A DNA stretch of 64,000 nucleotides from positions 62,001 through 126,000 of the forward strand of contig JACEFZ010016149.1 in NCBI GenBank assembly GCA_014155875.1. Direction: 5' to 3'. A model generated the notes under the pieces. That model was not told the origin of the DNA and searched no databases. It saw only the letters and a list, made by a program, of their open reading frames with translations. A program made the position numbers and the translations under genes. This stretch comes from Cepaea nemoralis. Its lineage: Eukaryota > Mollusca > Gastropoda > Stylommatophora > Helicidae. Position 1 is the first letter of the stretch. The number at the start of each line of letters is the position of its first letter. Of this stretch, positions 20,723-33,000 are shown in pieces.

Positions 20723-21041
20723 ATGTTGGCTGAAATTATGAGACAAATGACCTACAGTAAATTGCTGCGCTTTCGGACTGTTTTCCTAGGTCGGGCTGGA
20801 ACTCGTCGTCGCAGTCTTCTTAGTAATAGTAGTTCACAGTTAGGGCTGTCGCAACCTTCGTGTTTATCAACAGACGCAGCTCATGCTAGTGAACAGAATG
20901 AAGAATTTGATGACACTAGACACCAAGCTAGTGCCCAATATGACGTGCTGTATCCAGGACACATATCCACATCACTGTTTCAAAAGTCACTTCTTGCCTT
21001 TGGTTCTGGCATTGCGTGTTTGCTTAATCCAGCCCGAGATG
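20723..21041 (+). CDS. COQ4: COQ4 exon 1
   Basis: Starts at the first ATG (CGATGTTGG) and ends one base into an Asp codon before GTAAGTG. It encodes the presequence and the conserved [18 protein letters not shown] block. An in-frame Met eight codons in (TTATGAGACA) is an alternative start. Confidence 0.93.
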
Positions 21042-24000
21042 GTAAGTGAAGAAAAGTGTAGCATGAACCATCAGATTTTTAAATTTGAGTATTTTCTAAT
21101 GGGACCACCACCAAAAGATAGGCCTTGAGAAACCGAATCTAATGGTACCAAGATGATGCATGTATGTCAATTAGAAGCGAAGATATGCAACTTTGAGTGT
21201 CGAGATCATTAACGCAGAAATTGACACAAAAGATCTCTTCTGCACATCTTTTTTTCGTGTCCGAACCAAGGTCATGGCAGAAGTTATCAAAACTAGAGTA
21301 GTTTGTTTATTTTTAAACGAACATCCTAGCAACCATACACGAACATCCTAGCAACCATACATCATTGTGATCGGTGTAGCGAAGCCTAACCGCTCATGTC
21401 ATCTATTTTTACATATGATGTAACATTATCTAATTAGCATATAAAAATGGCCACCAATTAGTTATTATATTAATTAATTACCAAGTGCATTCTTTATATT
21501 ATGTTTAAACCCTGGCACGTAATATATTGTATTATGCGGAATGATGCTACGCACATAATGGGTTAATTCCTGTTTAGATAGTATGCAACGTTATCTAATT
21601 AGCATATAAAAATGGCCGCCAATTAGTTATTATATTAATTAATTACCAAGTGCATTCTTTATATTATGTTTAAACCCTGGCACGTAATATATTGTATTAT
21701 GCGGAATGATGCTACGCACATAATGGGTTAATTCCTGTTTAGATAGTATGCAACGTTATCTAATTAGCATATAAAAATGGCCGCCAATTAGTTATTATAT
21801 TAATTAATTACCAAGTGCATTCTTTATATTATGTTTAAACCCTGGCACGTAATATATTGTATTATGCGGAATGATGCCACGCACATAATGGGTTAATTCC
21901 TGTTTAGATAGTATGCAACGTTATCTAATTAGCATATAAAAATGGCCGCCAATTAGTTATTATATTAATTAATTACCAAGTGCATTCTTTATATTATGTT
22001 TAAACCCTGGCACGTAATATATTGTATTATGCGGAATGATGCTACGCACATAATGGGTTAATTCCTGTTTAGATAGTATGCAACGTTATCTAATTAGCAT
22101 ATAAAAATGGCCGCCAATTAGTTATTATATTAATTAATTACCAAGTGCATTCTTTATATTATGTTTAAACCCTGGCACGTAATATATTGTATTATGCGGA
22201 ATGATGCTACGCACATAATGGGTTAATTCCTGTTTAGATAGTATGCAACGTTATCTAATTAGCATATAAAAATGGCCGCCAATTAGTTATTATATTAATT
22301 AATTACCAAGTGCATTCTTTATATTATGTTTAAACCCTGGCACGTAATATATTGTATTATGCGGAATGATGCTACGCACATAATGGGTTAATTCCTGTTT
22401 AGATAGTATGCAACGTTATCTAATTAGCATATAAAAATGGCCGCGAGAAGAAGAAGAAGAAGAAGACTGGCCACGATATGAAAAAGATTTGCAGAAAGAA
22501 ATACAGAAAGACAGCATGATCGACCACAGTTGTACTCACAGTTTCTTGCTGCACCTCTTATACTCTTGAAGCCAAGCGTAGCAATTGGAGCTCTCTGCAT
22601 TAAGGCATCCGAGCAGCCGAGCTATGTACCCTTTCAGAATAGGGTATCCTTCTTGGAACACAGACAGATGGGATCTGAGATCATCAGCAGTCCTTCTTTA
22701 TTACAATTCTGAATATAAAATAAATGTACGTAAAAGTAATTGGGAATATTCTTCAACAAGTGAATAGGTACAATTATCTCGGAACAGTAATATCTGATGG
22801 GAGATGCCTTGAAGAGATTAGAACAAGAATCGCCATGGCAAAAGTAGCCTTTAGCAAGATGAAGTACATACTGACCAATAAAAAGATGTCAATTGAAACG
22901 AGAAAAAGAGTGTTGAGATGCTACATAGAAATAAAGAGGAGGCAAGTGAAATATTTCGGCCATGTTATTGTTAAAAGACATGATACTCTTAAAAAAACCA
23001 TACTGGAGGGCAAGGTTGAGGGCATGCGAGCAAGAGGTAGACAACGCAGTGCCGCCCATTGATTTTCAATGGCAAAAACCTGTTGGCAAAAAAATAATGT
23101 TTTGAACCACTTCGTAAGCATCTTGAGTGATGAAACTCACCAAATAAATGTAAAATTGCATGCAGAATACGAAAATCCATGTGAAAACATTATACTATTA
23201 ATACATCAAGCTTAAAATAACCGATATATGTGTGTGCAGCAGTGCCGCCATTCAGCCCATTGATTTTCAATGGCAAAAAAATAATGTTTTGAACCACTTC
23301 GTAAGCATCTTGAGTGATGAAACTCACCAAATAAATGTAAAATTGCATGCAGAATACGAAAATCCATGTGAAAACATTATACTATTAATACATCAAGCTT
23401 AAAATAACCGATATATGTGTGTGCAGCAGTGCCGCCATTCAGCCCATTGATTTTCAATGGCAAAAAAATGTTGGCAAAAAAATAATGTTTTGAACCACTT
23501 CGTAAGCATCTTGAGTGATGAAACTCACCAAATAAATGTAAAATTGCATGCAGAATACGAAAATCCATGTGAAAACATTATACTATTAATACATCAAGCT
23601 TAAAATAACCGATATATGTGTGTGCAGCAGTGCCGCCATTCAGCCCATTGATTTTCAATGGCAAAAAAATAATGTTTTGAACCACTTCGTAAGCATCTTG
23701 AGTGATGAAACTCACCAAATAAATGTAAAATTGCATGCAGAATACGAAAATCCATGTGAAAACATTATACTATTAATACATCAAGCTTAAAATAACCGAT
23801 ATATGTGTGTGCAGCAGTGCCGCCATTCAGCCCATTGATTTTCAATGGCAAAAAAATAATGTTTTGAACCACTTTGTAAGCGTCTTGAGCGATGAAAATC
23901 ACCAAATAAATGTAAAATTGCATGCAGAATACGAAAATCCATGTGAAAACATTATACTATTAATACATCAAGCTTAAAATAACCGATATATGTGTGTGCA

Positions 24001-27000
24001 GCAGTGCCGCCATTCAGCCCATTGATTTTCAATGGCAAAAAAATAATGTTTTGAACCACTTCGTAAGCATCTTGAGTGATGAAACTCACCAAATAAATGT
24101 AAAATTGCATGCAGAATACGAAAATCCATGTGAAAACATTATACTATTAATACATCAAGCTTAAAATAACCGATATATGTGTGTGCAGCAGTGCCGCCAT
24201 TCAGCCCATTGATTTTCAATGGCAAAAAAATGTTCCCGAAAAAACAATGTTTTGAACCACTTTGTAAGCGTTTTGAGCGATGAAAATCACCAAATATATG
24301 TAAAATTGCATGCAGAATCTGAAAATCCATATGAAAACATTATACTATTAATACATCAAGCTTAAAATAGACAATTACTAACTTATATCACAAGAAATTC
24401 AATTTTTCAAAGACTGAAGGGAAACTTACCCACATTCTGCGAGTTCAAAATGGCAGACTGACCTTTGGTCATGAAGCCAAGATGGCGCCCGTGGTTGTTA
24501 TGTGTTATTTGAAGGTATCCAATCAAAAACACCAGAACCACCTATAATCGACAATGACTCGTTGACACGGCGAAACCCTTCTGCGCAAGCGCGGAAAAAA
24601 TGGTTTCCGGTAGAAGTCTGTTTACAGTATACGGTTCACGCTAAGAAAAGGATCCTAGTTCACGCCCTGGGCATTCTGTGTTAGACTCATAATTTTATAT
24701 ACCTTCCGCACTCGGTGGGTGATGTGGTCGGTATCAAGCCAGCTGCCTTTACTTTCCAAGAGATTTTTTGACACGCTTCCGAATTCCGGTCCCAAATAGT
24801 TCTGCAGTGAATAAGTGATTAGGGTTAGGGTTAGATATATACAATTATTCACTGCAGAACTATTTGGGACTGGAATTCAGAAGAGTGCCGATTTTTTGGT
24901 ACCAGTTTTAGGTTGGGTCAACCTGACAGCCCAGGTCTGTTAAAAAAATGTGAACATGCACCAATGCGGATCGAAGCCGTGACAATCAGGCTGGCAGATG
25001 AGTGTCTAGCCACTACACCACCGTGGCTCCCCTCAGTTGGTAGGTGTTGTTATTGCCTGTGATGCAAACAAGGAAATATGACCACACAGTTTGAGGGCAG
25101 AAGGTAGAAGCTAGTCCCACGACATATACTGCTATTGAGGGTGTGATGTGTTATGTCTTCATATATTCTAGGTCACAGTGATGAGCACAGTGGATAGTGC
25201 ACTGTTTGAGTAGCACAGTGATAAAAATGCTGCTGCAGAGTAAACATGGCAGGGGGGCTTCCCTTCCCTGAATGTTTCAGCACTTTAACTTCTTTATATT
25301 AGGTTAAAGGGCCGAAACGTTCGAGGAGGAGGGGGGGGGGGGGACCACATCTGATGATCAGAAACCGTCTGCCATGAGTTTTTATCTAGGTTACAGTGAA
25401 TAGTGCACTATTTGAGTGGCACAGTGGATAGAACACTATTTGAGTGGCACAGTGGATATTGCACTATTTTAGTGGCATAGTGGATGGTGCACTATTTGAC
25501 TGGCACAGTGGATAATGCACTATTTGAGTGACAGTGGATAGTGCACTATTTTAGTGGCATAGTGGATGGTGCACTATTTGAGTAGCAATGTGGATAGTGC
25601 ACTGTTTTAGTGGATAGTGCACTATTTGAGTGGCACAGTGGATAGTGCACTATTATAGTGGATAGTGCACTATTTGAGTGGTACAGTGGATAGTGCACTA
25701 TTTGACTGGCACAGTGGATAGTGCATTATTTGACTGACTCAGTGGATAGTGCACTATTTTAATGGCATAGTGGATGGTGCACTATTTTAGTGGCATAGTG
25801 GATGGTGCATTATTTGACTGACTCGGTGGATAGTGCACTATTTGAGTGGCACAGTGGATAGTGCACTATTTTAGTGGCATAGTAGATGGTGCACTATTTG
25901 AGTAGCAATATGGATAGTGCACTGTTTTAGTGGATAGTGCACTATTTGAGTGGTACAGTGGATAATGCACTATTTGAGGGGCACAGTGGATAGTGCACTA
26001 TTTGAGTCGCACAGTGGATATTAGTTTTGTCGGCACAGTGGATATTGCACTATTTGAGTCGCACAGTGGATAATGCACTATTTGAGTGGCACAGTGGATA
26101 TTAGTTTTGTCTGCACAGTGGATATTGCACTATTTGAGTCGCACAGTGGATAATGCACTATTTGAGTGGCACAGTGGATATTAGTTTTGTCTGCACAGTG
26201 GATAGTGCACTGTTTTGCCGGCACATTGAGTTAAGTCCCCATTAGAGGAGGTTTTTTAAAAAACTCGCCAAGGCTTTGGGGGCCATTTAAAACAGTTGCT
26301 AAATTGTTCTCTTGACAGGAAAGACTAAGAAGTAGAACTGGTCGCCCGTGTCTCATAATGTGATGTTGTGATACGTGTAGCACTATCATTTTACACCCAT
26401 ACTGTTCTATCTGCTGTGGAATTATCTTTGTGTGGACATTTATTAACAATAGAAAATCTGGTTTTATTTATGGTTTTCTTGTTTCATTTGTTTCATGATA
26501 TAGAACTTGTTCCATTTGTTCCACATTGTAGTGCATCACTCATATGTTCCATGCTTTAGAATTTGTTCCATGTTGTAGAACTTGTTTCATTTGTTCCATG
26601 CAATTAGAACCCTTTTTCATTTGTTTAGTGCTATATAATTTTAAAGTGTTTCATGTCATAGAGCTTGTTTAATTTGTTCCATGTATAGAACTTATTTCCT
26701 TTGTTCCATGCTGCAAAACTTGTTTCATTTGTTCCATGTATAGAACTTGTTTCATTTGTTCTATGGTATCAAGCTTGTTTCATTTGTTCCATGCTGTATT
26801 GCATCTGTCATTTGTTCTATGCTATAGAACTTGTTTCATGTGTTTAGTGCCATAGAATTTTAAAACTTTGTTTCATGCTGTAGAGCTTGTTTAATTTGTT
26901 CCATTTATAGAGCTTGTTTCATTTGTTCCATGATATAGAACTTATTTTATTTGTTCTATTTATATAATTTGTTCCATTGTATAGAACTTGTTTCATGTGT

Positions 27001-30000
27001 TCTGTGCAGTAGTGCTTCTGTCATTTGTTCCATGATGTAGAACTTGTTTTATGTGTTCTGTTTATAGAACTTGTTAAATTTTTTCCATGATATACAACTT
27101 GTTTTGTTTGCAGACATGATCTGTACTCTTGGAGAAACAACGGGACCCCCAGCCCTCAGGTACATGCACAGGAAGATGCTAGATGATCCTGTTGGAAGGC
27201 AGATTCTTGAGTAAGAGGTTTTGTTTACATCTGGTTCCACTGGGAGGGAGAAAGGGCAGATGAGAAAGTTACCTCCATTCATTCATTCAGTAGCATATCC
27301 TTTGCAGAACCTCGCTCCCATAACAACCTTCTGGAAAACTTCTCAGTCATAAGCAAGATGTCCCATGTTTGATACACCCATCTGGAGATCATCTGCCACA
27401 TCCTGCAGCCATCTTCTCTTTGGCCTTCCTCTTCTTCTCTTCCCGGGAATATACCCTTCCAGTATTGTTCTCTCAAAACTTTCATGTTTCAAGTGACCAA
27501 AATATTTCAAGTTTCTTTGTTTTCTTTGTCTTTAGTAGCCTCCAATGCTGAAATATCATTGACGTAGTGCAAGTTTGCTGTGCACTGTAAAATAATACTG
27601 TTAATTATAGTTACTTTATGTGCTTGTGTGTTTATGCATGTATGTATACTTTCAATTACAAACAATAAGTAGAAAAAGAGAGAGGGAGGGACTGTGTGTG
27701 TACGTGCATGTGTGTGTGTACACATCACACATGTGGACACTTCCTCTCTCTTTCTCTTGCTTATTGTTTTTCATTGAAAGTCTTTCAGTGACATCGTGCC
27801 TAATTATCTTCAGATAGACAGGGAGAGAGAGAAACTGTAGATAGTCCACTTGCTTACCAAGACTGGCCCAGGTTTAATCCCCAGCAATCTTTCCACTAGT
27901 CTTGTTCCAGAAGTATTGGTGTTACCTTTCCTCTGGAGACAGGCTGAGAGATGGATCATGTTGCATGGGCAACACACAGTCTCTACATTTCAACTCAGGC
28001 TTTGTGCTAAAGGGAAGTATAACTCCATCCCTGGTCCCTGCCATGGTTTTTAGTTATTATGTCTACTTTGAAGCACAATGTAACAAACTATTATCTGTCA
28101 AGATGCCACTAATATTTTCCACTAGTGCAGCTTGAGTGTCAGCCACGCCTCATGAATTGGGTACTCATCTCATCTCATCATGTTCCTCTCGTACCTTGCA
28201 GTGTCGAGGTGAAGTATAAACAGCGGGAGAGTGCCTGTTTACGTGGTCGGCCTCTTCCTCTGCTTCCCTCTGGTCTGTACATCATTGCTTGTTGTGGTAT
28301 ACTGTTAGTTGGTAACCTACTTGCATGGCCAAACCATTTGACTTGCTGCCATCTAATAAAATCTAGCGCAGCTATAACCCCTACTTTAGTCATAATTTCT
28401 TCATTTGTGATCTTATCTCTTCTTGATACATTGAGTATTCTTCTCAGGAATCTCATTACTGGTAGGTAAAAAAACAAATTTTTGAAAATGATCTTGGAAG
28501 TAATGGTAACTAGGAAGGAAACTGCCCACCTGACCTCATATTGCTGGGGTCTAGAATGTGTGAAGACCTAACACTTCATGTCCTAATAGCAGTATCCATC
28601 ATGACACGACCTCTCTTCTTGTGCTGACCTTTACCCCCTACAGGAACAACAGGCCCTCAACCAAGTGAACATCAGGCCATCCTATCTTGTGATATCTCCT
28701 GCAGATTCCTCCATGACCTCTACATCTACTCATCTTGTGTCTCTAATTCTCTTCTCTGTGTGTTTTCAAGCCTCCCTCTATCCTGTTGAAGATGAGGACG
28801 GAGCACGTATGGGAATGTCCCAAGTGCTGTGATGTCGGTTCTTGACTTCTTCTTCTTCTGCTTCTTCTTCTTCTGCATTCATCCGGAGAGTTTTTTCGGA
28901 CGGGATTGCATTGTGCCTGTTTACAGCAGAGCTGCGTTCTTGCACCATTAGGCCAACACATACGACTTCTGCGGGCATTTGTTGACTGGGTTAACCTTCC
29001 TGGGGGTTCTTGACTTAACTCCTCTAGTCTGTTGGCCTTGTTGGATATAGACAAAGGACTTTCTAGCTTTGATATTGCCAGGTTTTCTCAATGTACCCTG
29101 TCCAGCATCAGCGTCTTTTCTTCACCTCCTGATTCGCTGGCATTTGTTGATTCTATGCATGAGCTCAGTGTTGGTAATTCCATCATACCGTTTTAGTCCT
29201 TCTTTTCTGCACAGGTACTGATAAATGAACATTTGTAGTTTATTAGTAATTGTTTGGGATTGTGGCCGGCTCTGTGGCAAAGGGGTTACAGATGCAGTTC
29301 GTAATCCCACTTACGATGTTCGAAACATAACTGCAGCCGATTTGGCCTTGTGTTGGTTTTTATAAAATGGTATGAGTGCTGGCCGTTCAGAAAGTAATGG
29401 CACACTACTGAATGTAAACTTGCCAAGAAATCACAGTCAGCCAAAAAATGGTGAGGTTAACAGTGATGTCCTTTGGGATTGTGAGGAAAAAGAAGATTGG
29501 AATGAATACAAGGCATATGCCAAATAAGGGTAAACATCGGGTGACTAAATACAATCAGTCCATACAATACAAACATCAATGATTATGACCAGAAAGAATT
29601 AGACATCATAACATGGATATTTATTTGTGTTATGTTTCCATGCAGAGAGAAACCAATCTTGAACACACAGACTATTGATGTAGACTACCTAGGCAAACTA
29701 CCAGACGGAACATTTGGGAAAGCTTACTGGAATTTTCTCAGTGCCAATGTGAGACCACGGCTTGTGATTTAAACGTAAAGTGTTAACGCATCATTTGGTT
29801 GGTTTTCGTGAATATGTTAGATCATCATGATGTGCCATGCCTATAAGCGTGGGTGGTCATGGTTCATCATCTCTCACGATCACCAGAGTCATGGATCAGC
29901 TCTGTGTTCTTGCCCCGATGACACCATATGGCTAAGCCACCCTGGTATTTCTCTCTCTGCCTCCCCCTTGCTCTTCAACCTTTAGTTTTGCCAGTTGCCA

Positions 30001-33000
30001 CAAAGTTTTCACGTTTCTTTTTCCTCATAACATGCCACAAAAAATCTGACTGTCAGCTTCTTCTTCTGCTGCGTTCATCCGGACTTTTTTTCGGACATGA
30101 TTGCGTTGTGCCTGTTTACAGCAGAGCTGCGTTCTTGCACCGTTAGGCCGACACATCCGACTTCTGTGGGCATTTGTTGACCGGGTTAACCTTTCCGGGA
30201 CTGTCAGCTTCTAATTTCTTTAATAAATTTACAATTTTAATTTGTTTCCTGATGAATTGTCTTATTCATTTTTCTGTCTGACCATGGTACTTTTTGTATT
30301 TTCCTCAGAAGCGAAGTTTGTACTGTCTTTATAGGTGTCTCACTTTGCTTATTGCCCATGTCTCATATGCGTAAACAGTATAGGTTCTGAATAATATTTT
30401 AACACTATTTATCTCATTGCAGTTGACAACTTTTTATTGGTGTATTTTTCTCCATCTTGCAAAAGGCTGTTTTTGTCATGGTGATTCTGTTATAGAGAAA
30501 GTTGCCCCATCAATTGACTAGCTACCTCTCGATGACCACAGCAGCATATTTGCAGCTAACCTCTATATCTAGAGGCCACTCCGCCATTCACCATGCGGTG
30601 GATGTGCCCAGTAGGACAGACCCCTACCCTATTTGAGTACAAGTTCATGATATCTTCATCAATATTTGAGAAGAAATTCATGTATTGTCTTCATTAATAT
30701 TTGTGTTCAAGTTTGTGTATATCTTCATCAATATTTGATACAAGTTCATATACATCTTTATCAATATTTGAGTACAAGTTCATGTATGGTCTTCATCAAT
30801 ATGTAAGTATGTATCAATATGTAAGTATGTATTGTATTCATCAATATTTAAGTACAACTTCTGTATTCTCGTCATCAGTATTTAAGTACAAGTTTATGTG
30901 TTGTCTTCATCAATATTTTAGTAAATTCATGCAAAGCTTCATCAAGATTTGAGTAAAAGTAAATGTAAGTTTTTGACAGTAATTGATAAGTAAGCGTGTC
31001 TCCATCAGAATTTGAGAATTTGTAAGTATTCCATTTAATCTGTAGTTACAAAAGGAAACTGAAAGGTATATTTATTTGCTGCATGGAAACAAGAAGATCA
31101 TACTCTATACGTCACAGAGATGCCATTCCAGGTAGGTAGGCATTCCGAATGGATAAGAGCACTCATTCTTAAACATCCAATGTGCTGATGTTAAGTTAGC
31201 GGTCAGTTGGACTAAAATGTTGACTTCTCGTCCTTGACTTGGGGATGTACATTACAAGTACCCCTGAAGTCGGAGTGGGTTCACCTGATGGCGAGGGACA
31301 CTGGTTATAGGGAAAGCTGATCCACACGCTAAAATCAGTCCAGTTCACTAGAAGTAGCAGCACGTGTATGGACTATGCTTGAGTTTAAAGCGAGAAGAGG
31401 CACACACAAAAACAGAAAACATCAATCTCATTTGTACAAGCATGGGTGATACATTAAAGAATATGTTAAAATATATAATGCAGGATTTCAACATATCTTT
31501 TTGGTTTCATGTTGTATTGCCATATCCTGTGCATTCAAGATCTTTATTAATCAGTACTTAAGCCTATCCCTCATGTGTCACCGGAGCCCATTAAGGAAGC
31601 AAAGAGCAGTAACAGTGTAACCTACCATGCATGTAAGACGTTTGCGAGAACCAAGCGATGACTGTGAATCTACAGCTATGGTCAGACTGAGAACAGCAAG
31701 TTAAAAACAACACTTCGCAGGAAGTCAAAGAAGATTAAAAATCCAGCACAGAACTGGTGTCGGTAGCAGCTACACACTGCGGGACTTACTAAGGAGGGGA
31801 TCCGAGCATTTATGGACTCAATGGTTCGATGTGCAATGAGGATGATCTGTTAACTAACTAACCAACCATCTAACCAACTAAGAAACTACCATGCATGTCA
31901 TAAGAGGCAGCTAAGGAGGGTTGGCATGAGACTGGCTGCCTCACCCTGTAGAAACTTGAGCTTCAAAACCCAACCAATCATAAAGTCTGAAAAGGGCTTG
32001 ATGTGAGTTGGTTGACGGCCTATGCTTCATTGGGAGCTGAAAAACAGAAGCAGAGCAAGAAGACAATGTTAAGTGCATACATCTGTTTATTATCTCCTGT
32101 GCTGTGCTTCTATCACTCTCTGCCATATTGTTTCTCAGGGTTTCTCTCCGGATGCGAGGAGACCTGTCAACTTTGTGGATGATGCGGAACTGATGTATGT
32201 TATGTTGCGGTACCGACAGTGCCACGACTTGGTGCATACGTTGCTTGGCATGCCACCAAACATGCTAGGGGAGGTGGCTGTGAAGTGGTTTGAAGCGGTA
32301 CAGACTGGATTACCACTGTGTGTTACTGCAGCCTTGTTTGGGCCAATTCGATTGGGGCCAAAGTAAGTACAGTTTTAGTTAGTTCAAGTTTTGTGTTATT
32401 TTGTTTGGCCTTCAAAATAACAGACAACTTTGTTTCTGTCATTTAGTAACATCTACACAAGAAGTCCTGGTAATACAGTAACTAGTACATATGGCAGTGG
32501 ATATGTACTTTCGTCGAAAAATACAAAGAATATCAAGGACAGATAGAAAAACCAATGAGCAAGTCTTACAAGAAGCAAATTAAAATCTTAAACTGATTGG
32601 AGAAATTAGACGCAGACAGTCAATATTTTTTGGGCATATTGTGAGAAGAAATATACTAGAGAACTTGGTGACAACTCGCAAGATTGAGGGGAAAAGAACA
32701 AGGGGAAGGCAGAGAAGTAAATATCTGGATGGCTTGACCACATGGCATGGTAGAGACAAGAGCACAAAGCTAATCCACAACTCTGGTGATTGTGTGAGAT
32801 GGCACAACATGCCCTCCCACGCTTATCGGCATGGCAAATCATGATGATTGGTACAATTTCCTGCCTGCAATATGATGGAGTCTCCTCAAGGTAAACAATT
32901 TTCCCCATTTAGTTGGGCATCTAGATCGTCCCTGTGTAAAACAGGTACCATGTAATAATCTAGGAGTGCAGGGAGTGGCCAGCAGGGGCCACGGAAGTGG

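Noticed and set aside
20503..20733. Open frame overlapping the COQ4 start
   Set aside because: It has no suitable ATG at its start and lies in the promoter/5' UTR; the COQ4 frame itself is supported by homology.
22444..22466. GAA run as the tail of an intact SINE-X or LINE-C copy
   Set aside because: The sequence before it is the 165-bp satellite and shares nothing with either element's body.
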